Source: Dipteronia dyeriana
Taxonomy: Eukaryota; Streptophyta; Magnoliopsida; Sapindales; Sapindaceae
Direction of reading: 5' to 3'
NCBI GenBank assembly: GCA_032871835.1
Contig: CM065295.1
Location: forward strand, 25,368,501-25,432,500
Length of the DNA: 64,000 nt
Below the pieces are notes generated by a model. That model was given only the letters and a program-made list of their open reading frames with translations. It was not told the origin of the DNA and did not search any database. The position numbers were made by a program, and so were the translations under genes. Below, piece by piece: positions 11,711-23,314 of this stretch (position 1 is its first letter; the number at the start of each line of letters is the position of its first letter).

Positions 11711-13375
11711 TGTTGGGGTTTATGCCCTAAAGATGTAATTTGTAAATGGATTTATGAAATAAATAAAAGGAAAATAACCTGTGCATATATTTAACATCCA
11801 AGATTGCCGAATGTAATCTCGAACTATTTATATGAGTGTCATATATGGATGGATACAGTAAGAGACGGGCAATCTAAAGAGTCCATAGATAGCAAATAAA
11901 TCTGTGTACTTTAGTTATGGTTAATCTATATCTGCGGTCTATTCCGTAATGTACGGTGATTCAATCCTGAATCATTCATGTGAGATATGGGAATTGAGGC
12001 ACCTTGTATGATGTGATCATATAGGACTGGATCATGATCTATATGAATCTCTCACCAAGATCCGTTTACCGATGAGATTCATATATATCAACTAATGATG
12101 GTTACATGTGGGTGATCTTTATCCTGAGTGTCTTATCGACTCCTTCAGGTTAGATCATGGTCCTTGATATACCATGGGTGAGGTCCGATGTAGTTCCTGA
12201 TCAATATGATCCGTATGTTGGGATTGTAGTTTGGCTTGTGGCTGGGAAGGTTTGTACACAATAGTGGAATCCACTTCATCTTGTGAGAAGTAGATGGTAG
12301 TTTCCTTAAGGGTTGATTCGGGGCTTGGACAATATGATGGCTCTCCTAATTCCGTAAGGAAAGAGGATTTATTGCCCATTAGAGAATCAATGGTACTTAA
12401 AGGATATATTTAATTAGAGGGGTATAACGAACATTATGACCCAACTCTTATTATGAACTATTGTGGAAGATCACACCATATGTAATAGCTATATCGATGG
12501 ACACCGAGTTGTATCGGTCTGTGTAAAAGCCTCTGCAAATGAGAGAGTGCAGCTTCGGGTTTTTAGTGGAATAACACCGGAGTTAATAATCAATGAATAT
12601 TAATTAAAGGGTTTAGTTAATGATTCTGAGGATTATTGGAGCTCAAAATACTGTGGGTCCATTAGCTCCCCTTGCTAGCCCGATCGATTTAGGTAACATG
12701 GGTTACGGTTAATTAATTGGATTGTCCAATTAATTATGTTACGAAAGTGACACGTGTTTATTCGGGAATTAATTAAATAATTAGATTACTTAATTATATT
12801 GATAATTATGAATTATTAATTAACTATTAATTGGAGGGTGTTAGTTGATATATGGATTTAGGTGAAGATAAAATAATGGGATTATTTTATTTTTACTAAA
12901 TCATTTATCTAAATATTTGAATTTAAGTTTAAATTTAAAATACTTATTATCGCTTTTAATATATTAGATATATTTGAAAAAGTTAATTAAAAGATATATA
13001 TATATATATATATCAATTATAACACAAGAGATTGCATTGGATGTAAATTGGTGTGTACACATATATAAGTGTTTATATAGGATACAGACAAGAATATATA
13101 TATATAAAAGAAAAAAAAAAGATATGCTTTTGGTGTACTGTGTAGTTGTGCACTATTGACAAAAGAGATAAAAAAAGGCTAGGGGCATATTTTTTTTTTT
13201 AATCAGGTGCTTGATCTGTTATAAAAACAAAAGTGCGTGAGAAATAATATATATAAGCATCCGATTATTATTAGATGTTGGATGCATTAACAGTGTATAT
13301 ATATAATAATAAAAAGGCAAGTGGTTGCGTGGTGCCTATATATATAATAAGAAAACAAAGTGGAGGCATGAGGCG

Positions 13376-13416
<41 letters not shown>

Positions 13417-13843
13417 ATATATTGTTTTCTAGGATACGGAACAATGTCTGTCAATATATTTTTTGTCTGATATGTAATTCATGTGTACGTGAAATCTATA
13501 CACCAAATTGAGAAGAAAGAGTTTCTTCAAGTATTTCTCTACATCCTCCATTCAAGTTCCTAAGACCATGACGCGCCTACATGCAGTTACCAGTGCCAGG
13601 AGATAGCGAGGAAGATCGAGTGGTTCAGACCGGAGCATAAATTAAAGTGAAGGAGCCTCCAAACGTTGGTATGAATTTCTTTTGATTATATCGATTTCAA
13701 TATCCTGTATTTACATTTTGTATGTATTAGTTTCAAAAAATAATTACGATCCCAAAATCACTGGTCCATATACAGATTATGATCTGTATTAAAAAAAATT
13801 AAAATCTAGTTCCGCTGTGTAACCGGTGAACGGAGTTCCAACA
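11711..13843 (+). repeat. 5' LTR of element B
   Basis: TGTTGGGGTTTATGCCC...GTTCCAACA, 2133 bp. It is followed directly by a primer site, so this is a 5' LTR. Compared with the LTR of A it has an extra block of about 125 bp (12535-12675, CAAATGAGAGAGTG...CTCCCCTTG) and expanded TA runs (12994-13012, 13080-13105, 13377-13412). Confidence 0.85.
13377..13412. repeat. (TA)n microsatellite in the LTR of element B
   Basis: About 17 TA units following ggcgtcata. Element A has no run this long at the equivalent place, so it expanded after the two copies separated. Confidence 0.9.
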
Positions 13844-13858
13844 ATTGGTATCAGAGCA
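13844..13858 (+). other. primer binding site of element B
   Basis: attggtatcagagca directly after the LTR's final CA; tRNA-Met-type site as in the other copia elements here. Confidence 0.9.
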
Positions 13859-15110
13859 AATTTTTTTTTTTGGAACAGAAAATTGTTTTCGATGCTCCTG
13901 TATGTATGAATGTGTATGCACCATCTTTATGATTATATGAATGTTTATAATTAAATTATTTAATTTAAACATGGTTGATTGTAAATTTTTATGATACTGT
14001 GGATTTAGAGTTCATGGGTTGTATTATTGTTATTATTATTATTATTATTTATTAAATTGTGTTAAAAAATATATATTTATATATGTAATATGTGAACCCG
14101 GTGAAAACATATGAAGTCAACGTCACAGAAGTTGTGCAATTGTTGCACAGTGTACGTGTGATAAATTAGATGTGCAATTGTTGCACAGTGTACATGTAAT
14201 GGGAAGTTGTGCAATTTTAAAATTGCATGTACATACATGGTGGGACCTCAAGCAACACCATGTGCATGTGAGACATGCGTGGTGGCAGTACAAGAAACAC
14301 ACACATGACATGTACAACAGCGCGTGTACGTTTTCAAAGGCAATTGTTACCTAATCCGTTCCGTGCAGATTTTCCGTTTCGGATTCATGAGATGAATCGG
14401 AGTAACCTGAAGAGACTAGCAGATATCTGAAGTTACTAGAAGACCAAGGAATACCTTGGGGAATTTTTTGTAATTTTAGATTCCAATTTTTTAGGTTAAA
14501 TAATCAACAGTACTCGGTCAATTCATGTATTTATATTATGTGATGATAAAAGAATTACCATGCATACGTATGTCATTTAGATTAGATGTGCCTACACAAA
14601 TATATTTGATATGTCATATCATAGCTTGATATTTTATGTATTTTTTTTAATGTGATTAAAATGGGCAATATACATAATTGGCTATGAATAATAAGATTAG
14701 TTTTTAATGGTTAGAAAACTTGGTAATTATCATTAATATTAATCTAGTTATTAAAGAATTTAATAAGTTAGATTAACAGGGTCATTTATTGTAATTAGGA
14801 TTAATATGATTAATTACCTAATAATAAATTAACCGAATAAAGTGTTAGAGTTTTAATTATTAAAACTTGGTAAACACTATCATAATAATCTGACCTTAGT
14901 AAATAGTTTACTGAATCTTAGATTGTTCACTAATAGATTAGATTTTTAATTGTTAAAAATCATTAATAATATAGTTAATTAGAATTTTGTTTCTAATTAG
15001 TTAATGCGCTAGATAACTTGATTAAAGTTAGTCGTTTAATTCTGTAGAGTCTAGGTGTATTAACGGTTAATAGAAAACCCTAATTTTAAAATAGAGCCGA
15101 GAGAGAGAGA
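13859..15110 (+). other. untranslated leader of element B
   Basis: No gag frame is recognised. The stretch 14133-14236 has three near-tandem copies of a motif starting tgtgcaatt. Two read tgtgcaattgttgcacagtg, and the third is gcaattttaaaattgc, a perfect 16-base palindrome. The rest is AT-rich, with an ATT trinucleotide run near 14026-14049. The ORFs at 14123-14317 and 14172-14354 come from these small repeats and do not look like genes. Confidence 0.6.
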
Positions 15111-17562
15111 TGTTAGGATTATGCTCGATAGCAAGAGTGTAATATTGTAATTAACAATCTTTTCATAGTAATAAAGTGATTTCTAGTTTAACAAATCTTA
15201 TAACATTTATAGTTTAATAATTATAATTGTCAAAAGTAAATAATCATAAGGTCAAAAGACTATGAGAAAAGAAGAGTTGTGAATACATCAAGATATGTAT
15301 GAGGTAGACACAATTCTTTAGTTAGTCTTGAATAATATTCACAACTTAAGATAAAAGGTTGAACGCCTTTATCTTGTCAAAGTTGTAGATTCTTTTGCTA
15401 GCATTTGAGTGGGATCAAATGTGTTATGATGAGTCTAAAATCATCAAAGTGTGGTGTCTTTGGGCAAAAGAATTTAGTGCACTGGGTGCATTGAATAGGA
15501 TCACAATGAAATACTTTATCTAGAACCGTCAATAGATAAAAGTTTTTCATTTGAAGACAATCAGAGATCTATCTCAATCCTGAGATAAATGATGGACTTA
15601 TGGCTGCAAGTGTTATCATTTGAGCTATCAATGAGTACGATTATATAGCATAGTCTTTCCTCGATAGTTTTGTGGTATTCATTTGTTAAATCGATAGAGG
15701 ACTTCATTTATAGATATGGACATCATGGCTCCATTTTTTGAATGAGAGTAGAATACCATCATATGGATGTTTTGAGGTATTGGATATTAAATCTTAACGT
15801 TAAGTTTTCAATAGTGTCTATTGAAACATGGCTTCTGAACAGGTCAAAATATCCAAGTTCAAAATGTGGTCATATGAGTAAACATGGTATCTTGGAGAGC
15901 TCTTGGCGATTACTGGTATTCTTCATGAGGATACATTTTCTCCAATAAAGTTGTCTAGGGTATGAGTGAGTAACATCAACTTATTCTATCGTTATTTATG
16001 AGTTCAAGTTTAGTTCTTTATTGGAATGAACTAAAATTAAATAGATCGGACCTAAGTGAATCATTTGTTGATTTTGATTGGTTTGTGTCTATTTGAGCTT
16101 AAATTTAGATAGCCCGCTAAGATCTCCAATCCACACGAACTTGCATGGATCACTTGATATATTCTACCGGACCAATTTAGGGGTCCATCTAGAATTGTAA
16201 TAAGGCATGAGAACTTGTTTCTTTTTGTAATAATAGGTATAGTTCACATGTGGACTTTTTATTAAGGTTCAATGGATTTAATAAAACAAGAAAAACAATA
16301 TATGGCCCTTATATATGGTATGGGCGGCAAAGGCAATTGAGAATAGCTTAAATATATTATTTTTTTTATTTTTTTATTTAATTAAATGGAAATTATATAA
16401 TTTGTTGATTAATTAATTATTTAATTAAAAGTCAAAATCTTTTTTCCTAGTAGGAGATGGTCTCCTAAAATTATACTATTGTTTGTAGTATAGTTAATGT
16501 TAAAGACTATATTTGATAAGTAAATAAATAAAATGAATTATTTATCTAATCAAATTAGGAAGTCTTTAATATGGTTACGATTACACTATTGAGTATGATT
16601 AGGAGTCTTGGTGTAGGAAATGATTCTTTTTGGAAAAGGATTCTTGGTCACCAAGTAAAACTACTTAATGGTAGAATTCTTCTTTGAAAAGGATTCTTAA
16701 CCACCAAGTAAATCTACCTAAGGATAGAATTCTTGTCTATCAAGTAAATCCTTCTTAAGAAAGAATAAACTCTCCTAATCTATATCAAAGAGAATTTCGG
16801 CCATCTATGTATATATAAGATGATGGTAGAATTCCTTTTAGGAAAGAATTCTTAACTACCAACTAAATCCACCAAAGGAAATGATTCTTGCCAACCAAGT
16901 AAATCCTTATTAGGAGAGGATTAATCATCCTATATATGTGAGTTTGAAATTCGACCAGCATATACATATAATTGCAAGAGAAATTTCGGCCAAGCTTGGG
17001 AATTTCAAAAGAGAGATTTCATCCAAGCAAGAAAGAATCTTAAGGGAGAAAATTTGGTTTTTACTTTGGACAAAATTCGACCAACTCTAAGCAATAGTGT
17101 GTGAATTCGGCCAAGTAGAGAAAAAAGGGGAACGTTTTTGTTTTCGATAGTATACTAGTATCCTTTACATCAAAAGGGTTTCACATCGAATCAAGGTTCA
17201 CGCAAGTTTCAATCAAATTGATTAATAATTCACAAGTGACCGGACGTTCTTGGATTTTTCTCGAGGAGGATATTTGTAACTAACAAAGAAAATATTTTGT
17301 TTGTTTCCATCATCAGATATACAATTTAAAGAAAGGGAGCCCACACTCCTAGGTGATTCACGTTCGTGATTGGATTGGAAGATCTTGCAGAATAATTTTG
17401 GCTCTTGTTCAATCGTCACGAGAAAAAGGTACGATACTTTTATATACGTTAATTAATTTAGGGTTAAAGTTCTCGTTGCATAAAAGGAAAATTTTTTTAT
17501 ACGCAAACCCGAATTTTGTTTTCTCAAGCTTCCGTTGCATTTTGAACCCGTTTTTCTCTACA
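15111..17562 (+). repeat. 5' LTR of element C1
   Basis: TGTTAGGATTATGCTCGAT...TTTCTCTACA, 2452 bp. A promoter-proximal array of five diverged units built on ggattcttaaccaccaagta lies at about 16616-16920, just before a TATA-like cctatatatgtg (near 16930). Copies of this LTR occur at 22399 (truncated), 28519 (solo), and inverted at 31378 and 38332. Confidence 0.9.
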
Positions 17563-17581
17563 ATTGGTATCAGAGGCTGGT
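17563..17581 (+). other. primer binding site of element C1
   Basis: attggtatcagaggctggt, directly after the LTR. It is a tRNA-Met-type site with one change (TCAGAGG for TCAGAGC) compared with element B. Confidence 0.85.
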
Positions 17582-17700
17582 TGTACTCTTGATTAATTGA
17601 TGTATGTTTTCGTGAATCTTTTTTCTTTTTTATATATATGCATGTTTTAGAAAGAGATGGCACTCTAGGTATTCGCATATATATTTACATTGGAATGTAT

Positions 17701-17754
<54 letters not shown>

Positions 17755-18917
17755 ATGTTTTATATGTGGTTTGTTATTGCTCAATTTTGGTCATAGAATT
17801 TCAATGTATTTTGTTTTGTGATTGTAACAAGAAGGGTGGTCTATCATCGCCATAATTTTCTTCTTGGTAGTTGCTAAGTTTTTTTTATTGTTTTATTGTT
17901 GTAGTAAAAAAAAACTGCACTATTGTAATAAAAAAACTGCAATATTATTTTATTTAAATTCTTCTGTAATACATGCAAGTATCGAAGACTCGAAGGTTTG
18001 AAGAATTAGGAGCAACCGGAACAAGTTTGGAACCGTGCAAGCAGTAACAACGAACGTTCGTGTGAAGAGAGTGCAACCACGTTTGTGGCATGCGCATGCC
18101 CATGGGTAAGGGTGAGGGGTGCGCACACCCATGGTAGGTAGCTGAGGGAGTCCGAACGACGAAGGTCGCGTGAAGACTTGTTCGCCAAGAAAGGAGTTCT
18201 TGTATTCCAAGATATATGTAATTTACTTGTTTTTTCTAGGATGGACCAAAATTGTAGCTATTTATATTTTTATAAATATTGCAATGTTTGTCATTGTTTG
18301 ATAACATATCATATAGAATAGGAGTGCCACTCATATATCTCTTTTGGTATGAACATGCACTGAAAAGTTTAAGTATCTAAATTTGCATATAGAGAATTTG
18401 GTAAATCATTCTTTAGAATTCGATCACACCCCATAAACAATTGAGTGGGATAAGGTGTTTTTGAACAGCTACGGCCTCCAAGTTTAGTTGAGCATTATAT
18501 TTCGTGAATAACCTCCCAAGAGGTATTCATGAATGGAATTTAGCAAGATACTTCCTTACAAGGATAGACTAGACAATTAGCCCAAACGATATCTACTCCC
18601 AAATGAGGGATATTCGTGAGGGATTATAATGAAGGTCGATAACTTGGTAACACACTCAATGTGAGTTTATTAATATCCTCCCAAGAGTTCTTGTTAATAA
18701 AAACACAAGGCTAAAATTGAAAACGTTGGTTGTTATGTTAACAATTAGGTGGGACCTAGTCCAACTAGTAAATGGTGTGTACTCCCAAAGGAGGCGTGAC
18801 ATTTATGGGTGTTGGATCACCATTGAATTTTTACGATTGAATTATTTTATTTAATTCAAGATAAATATACAAAAGTGCTATATCATGATTGTTTACTTAT
18901 ATAATTAAAAGAAATTA
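17582..18917 (+). other. leader of element C1 with TA microsatellite and GC-rich island
   Basis: About 1.3 kb before gag. It holds a (TA)n run at about 17703-17752 and a GC-rich stretch at 18000-18190 with repeated cccatgg / gcgcat words that stands out in AT-rich surroundings. The same island, about 70-80 bp longer, is in the leader of element D, so it belongs to the family. The small ORFs across it (minus strand 17950-18210, 18006-18188) are not shared intact between copies. Confidence 0.7.
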
Positions 18918-19396
18918 TGACCTCATCCCTAATCAATATCCTAAAAGATAATACCTTAACTGATGATAATTATGTCACATGGAAAAGGAATATTGGGTTG
19001 TTGTTGCAAGTTAAAAAGTATAAGTTCATTCTGTATATTCCTTAACCACCAAACTAATGAATCTACTTAGGAGCAAAGAGATGAGTATCAGTAGTGGAAG
19101 TCTTTAGATGAGATGGCTAAATGTACGTTACATTATAGCCATAATCTCCAACGTGTTGCAACAGCAACATGAAGGAATGGAGACTGCTGTCGATATTATG
19201 ATGTCTCTAGACAGGGATTCATATGGTAAGTAAATTTGCTATAGTTAAGACCTGTTAGAAGGTCAAGAAACAACAGAGGACAAAGCATCTTGGGCTTTCT
19301 TAGAAGGAGACCAAGAAAGAAACCAAGATCAAAGGGAAGTGTTTCCTTTGTGGTGAAAAGGGTTAAAGGAATAGACTGAATAAGAATGAATTCAAC
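18918..19396 (+). pseudogene. gag remnant of element C1
   Basis: It starts at ATG with SLINILKDNTLTDDNYVTWKR, the same opening as the gag of element D, then collapses: stops near 19043-19055, frameshifts, and a large internal deletion near 19205. The end retains a broken zinc-knuckle region (FPLW-stop). The stretch that should hold the protease active site (DSGATNHV-like) is also deleted, because the frame resumes with the downstream LNKNEFNLHFGNG. It cannot make Gag or protease. Confidence 0.85.
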
Positions 19397-20690
19397 TTGC
19401 ATTTTGGCAATGGAGCTTTGGTATCCACTAGTGTAGTGGGAGATATTAGAATCAATTTAGATTCTAGTAAGCATTTAGATTTAATAAACGTTTATTATGT
19501 ACCTCAATTCAAGAGAAATTTAATTCCAGTTTCTTGTTTAAATAAATTTGGTTATTCGATTACTTTTAATAAAGCTTTTATTATTAGTAAGAATGAAATT
19601 ATTATTTGCAAAGGTTCATTGAAAAACGGTTTATTCTATTTACATGGAAATATCTCTCACTTGTTAGACACGAAATCAACGGAACCTAATCATAAAAGAG
19701 TAAAATTATCAAAAGATGAAACCTACCTATGGCATTTGCGCTTAGGTCATATTAACCTTAATAGGATTAAAAGATTGGTAAGTGACGGACCTCTAAGTGA
19801 CTTAAAGGTTGATGATCTACCAACTTGTGAATCTTGTTTGGAAGGTAAAATGACCAAAAGTTCGTTTACGACCAAAGGCGCAAGAGTCATCGAATGTTTA
19901 GGATTGATACACACTAATGTGTGTGGACCTATGAGCATTCAAGATAGAGGTGGATATGAGTACTTCATCACTTTCACGGATGATCACTCAAGATTTTGGC
20001 TATGTGTATCTCTTGAGACATAAGTCGAATGCTTTTGATATGTTCAAAGCATTTAAAGCTGAATTTGAAAATCAGCTTGAGAAACGTTTAAAAATCTTAA
20101 GGTCCGATCGTGGTGGAGATTATCTATCTGGTGAGTTTCAGCAATATCTTATTGATAATAGAATAATTTCTCAATTTTCTGCACCAGGCACACCTCAACA
20201 AAATGGGGTGGCAGAAAGGAGAAATAGAACTCTTTTGGATATGGTTAGGTCTATGTTGAGTTATTCAACGCTCCCTAATTCTTTTTGGGGATATGTTTTA
20301 CATATTGCAATGTACATTCTAAACGATGTACCATCAAAGTCGGTTCCTAAAATATCGCATGAGTTGTGGACTGGGCGAAAGCCTAGTTTACAACACTTAA
20401 GAATATTTGGATTTCCTGCGCACGTATTAAAAGGAAAGACAGAAAAGATGGAATCCCGTTTAGAAACATGCATAATTGTAGGGTATCCAAAAGACAAAAG
20501 GATATTATTTTTATAGTCCTTCCGATCTTAAAGTATTTTTTTCGACAAAATGCTAAATTTCTGGAAAAGGACTGTATGAATAATTTTTTGCCTAAAAGTA
20601 GAATTGTCCTGAATGAACTTTTAGGAGATACAATTCCACAAGAGGTTTCGCAACCAAGCCCAACTGTAAATTCCGTACCAACATAAGATC
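19397..20690 (+). pseudogene. protease-tail / integrase remnant of element C1
   Basis: Two overlapping frames with a +1 shift near 19997. First frame: FGNGALVS (end of protease domain), YYVPQFKRNLIPVSCLNKFG, the zinc-binding HLRLGH...CESCLEGK, then GLIHTNVCGPM and FTDDHSRF. Second frame: FKAEFENQLEKRLKILRSDRGG, GTPQQNGVAERRNRTLL and the GRKPSLQHLRIFGFPAHV region. Integrase joins the cDNA to the genome and needs a D-D-E triad. The second Asp (TDDHSR) and the Glu (NGVAE) remain, but the first Asp, in HTDVCGP of relatives, is Asn here. Stop at about 20514. Confidence 0.88.
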
Positions 20691-20779
20691 AACACTCTAC
20701 CATACCTTGTCATAGTGGGAAGGTTGTTAGACAACCTGAGATATACATCGGTCTAGGAGAATTTGTAGAGAATCTTACG

Positions 20780-21680
20780 AACGAAGATGATCCCTATACG
20801 TACAAGGAAGCAATGGAAAATGTTGATTGTCGCCATTGGCAAAAGGCAATGCAATCCAAAATTGAATCTATGTTAAAAAACAAAGTCTGGTCTCTTGTAG
20901 ACTTGCCTAAAGGGAATAAAACCCATTCGGTGCAAGTAGGTATACAAGGGGAAAAGAGGAAAAGAGGAATGGATGGAAAGGTGGAAACCTTTAAAGCAAG
21001 ATTAGTAGCTAAAGGTTATACACAAAAGGAAGGTATCGATTATGAAAAAACCTTCTCTTCTGTGGCCATGCTTAAATCCATTAGGATACTCTTATTCATT
21101 GCGGCATCTCTAGACATAGAGATTTGTCAAATGGACGTCAAGACAACTTTCCTTAATGGAAGTCTTGACGAAAGTATCTACATGATGCAACCAGAAGGAT
21201 TTATTGAAAAGGGCCAAGAGGAAAGTGTATGAAAGTTGCAAAGATCCATATATGGATTGAAGCAAGCATCCAGATCCTAGAACATAAGGTTCGATCAAGC
21301 CGTGAAAAGTTTGGATTTATTCAAAATCTTGATGAACCTTGTGTATACAAAAGGATTAAAGGCGACAAGTTGGTTTTCCTAGTTCTTTACGTTGATGATA
21401 TACTACTCATCGAAAACGATGTAGGTGTATTGATATCAATAAAAGAATTGTTAGCAAAACAATTGATATGAAGGACTTAGGAGAAGCAAGTTATATTCTT
21501 GGTATCCAAGTCATGAGGGATAGAAAGAATAGAACGATTGCATTATCCCAAGCTTCATACATAGATAAAATCTTGTCTAGGTATTCCATACAAGATTCTA
21601 AGAGAGGTATGTTACCTTTCAGACATGGAATAAAATTTTCTAAGTAAAAAGTTCCTCATAATGAGCATGAAGAGCAATTC
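20780..21680 (+). pseudogene. reverse transcriptase remnant of element C1
   Basis: Frames at 20813-21232, 21229-21471 and 21470-21646 together cover the copia RT: HWQKAMQSKIESM, VWSLVDLPKG, VETFKARLVAKGYTQKEG, MDVKTTFLNGSLDESIYM, SIYGLKQASRS, LVLYVDDILLIEND and MKDLGEASYILGIQ. The YVDD motif is intact. Lesions are a frameshift near 20935 (after GNKTH), a stop at 21229-21231, an in-frame TAG at 21278-21280 where the family has tryptophan, and a frameshift at about 21300. Element D has the same TAG, which suggests a shared defective ancestor. Confidence 0.88.
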
Positions 21681-22384
21681 ATGAGTAGGATTCCGTATGC
21701 TTTGGCAGTAGAAAGTCTCATGTATGCAATACTCTGTACTATACCAGATATTTGTTTTGTTGTAGGCATAGTTAGCAGGTTTCAATCGAAGCCTGGTCTT
21801 GATCACTGGATGGCAGTCAAACATATTTTCAAGTATATTTTCAAGTATCTTAGGAGAATAAGAGATTATATGTTTGTATACTCTGGACGGGATTTAATTC
21901 TCTTTGGGTATATAGATTCTGATTTTCAGTCAGATTCTGACTCTAGGAGATCAACATCAGGATTTGTGTTTACTATTGGAGGAGAGGCAGTCATATGGAG
22001 GAGTATCAAGAAATCTTGTATTGCCGATTCCACCATGGAAGCTAAGTATGTAGCCGCATGCGAGGCTACTAAAGAGGCTGTCTGGCTCCGCCAATTCTTG
22101 ATTGACTTGGAAGTGGTTCCTGATGTGAATAAGGAGATCATTATCTATTGTGACAATGTTGGAGCAGTGGTAATTTGAGAGAACCAAGAATTCATAAGAG
22201 AGGGAAACACATTGAAAGAAAGTATCACCTTCTAAGGGAAATTTTGCATAGGGGTGACGTGACGATTACCAAGATCGCGTCAGCAGAAAATCTAGTGGAT
22301 CCCTTTACAAAGGCTCTTCCACAAAAGAGTTTTGATGGGCATCTAGAGAACATGGGGATGAGAGATATGACACATTTGCTATAG
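21681..22384 (+). pseudogene. RNase H remnant of element C1
   Basis: A frame of 165 codons (21681-22178) and its continuation (22175-22384). It has SLMYAILCTIPDIC, RFQSKPGLDHW, GYIDSDFQSDSDSRRSTSGF (first catalytic Asp region), STMEAKYVAACEATKEAVWL and IYCDNVGAVV (third Asp). A one-base shift at about 22175 leads into HKRGKHIERKYHLLREI and DPFTKALPQKSFDGHL, the usual copia pol C-terminus. In relatives the second catalytic residue is the Glu of EAEYVAA, here EAKYVAA (Glu to Lys). Ends 15 bases before the polypurine tract. Confidence 0.88.
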
Positions 22385-22398
22385 AGAAAGTGGGAGAT
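22385..22398 (+). other. polypurine tract of element C1
   Basis: gagaaagtgggagat, next to the TG of the 3' LTR. Confidence 0.85.
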
Positions 22399-23314
22399 TG
22401 TTAGGATTATGCTCGATTGCAAGAGTGTAATATTGTAATTAATAATCATTTCATAGTAAAAAAGTGATTTCTAGTTTAACAAATCTTATAGCATTTATAG
22501 TTTAATAATTATAATTGTTAAAAGTAAATAATCATAAGGTCAAAAGACTATGAGAAAAGAAGAGTTGTGAATACATCAAGATATGTATGAGGTAGACACA
22601 ATTCTTTAGTTAGTCTTGAATAATATTCACAACTTAAGATAAAAGGTTGAATGCCTTTATCTTGTCAAAGTTGTAGATTCTTTTGCTAGCATTTGAGTGG
22701 GATCAAATGTGTTATGATGAGTCTAAAATCATTAAAGTGTGGTGTCTTTTGGCAAAAGAATCTAGTGCACTGGGTGTATTGAATAGGATCACAATGAAAT
22801 ACTTTATCTAGAACCGTCAATAGATAAAAGCTTTTCATTTGAAGATAATCAGATAGTCTATCTCAATCCTGAGATAAATGATGGACTTATGGTTGCAAGT
22901 GTTATCATTTGAGCTATCAATGAGTACGATTATATAGCATAGTCTATCCTCGATAGTTTTGTGGTATTCATTTGTTAAATCGATAAAGGACTTCATTTAT
23001 AGATATGGACATCGTGGCTCCATTTATTCAATGATAGTAGAATACCATCATATGGATGTTTTGAGGTATTGGATATTAAATTTTATCGTTAAGTTTTCAA
23101 TAGTGTCTATTGAAACATGGCTTTTGGACAGGTCAAAATATCCAAGTTCAAAATGTTGTCATATGAGTAAATATGGTAACTTGGTGACCTATAGGCGGTC
23201 TATGAGCTCTTGGCGATTACTGGTATTCTTCACGAGGATACATTTTTTCCAATAAGGTTGTCTAGGGTATGAGTGAGTAACATCAACTTATTCTATCTTT
23301 ATTTAAGAGTTCAA
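22399..23314 (+). repeat. truncated 3' LTR of element C1
   Basis: It matches the first 900 or so bases of the 5' LTR almost base for base, up to cttatttaagagttcaa, and then breaks into gypsy pol with no target duplicate. The remaining 1.5 kb is absent, so the junction arose by deletion or ectopic recombination. Confidence 0.88.

Larger units (their letters stand above)
11711..15110 (+). mobile_element. Ty1/copia element B, 5' part only
   Basis: 5' LTR (11711-13843), primer site (13844-13858) and part of the leader, up to the point where element C1 inserted at 15111. Same family as element A, same strand, but a separate copy, because a gypsy scrap lies between them. None of B's coding region is seen to the right of C1; C1's right end is truncated into gypsy sequence, so the rest of B has been lost or moved. 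Confidence 0.78.
15111..23314 (+). mobile_element. Ty1/copia element C1, 3' end truncated
   Basis: 5' LTR (15111-17562), primer site (17563), leader, gag remnant (18918), integrase, RT and RNase H remnants (19397-22384), polypurine tract (22385-22398), and a 3' LTR that stops after about 916 bp at 23314, where gypsy sequence begins. The order protease/integrase, RT, RNase H is the copia order. It inserted in the leader of element B; the bases before it, agaga, would be the left target duplicate, but the right one is gone with the LTR end. Same family as solo LTR C2 and element D. Confidence 0.88.

Noticed and set aside
12155..12379. Open frames within LTRs (3783-4139, 12155-12379, 29148-29369, 39714-39938)
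   Set aside because: They follow LTR sequence, and those repeated between copies do so only because the LTR is repeated; no coding signature.
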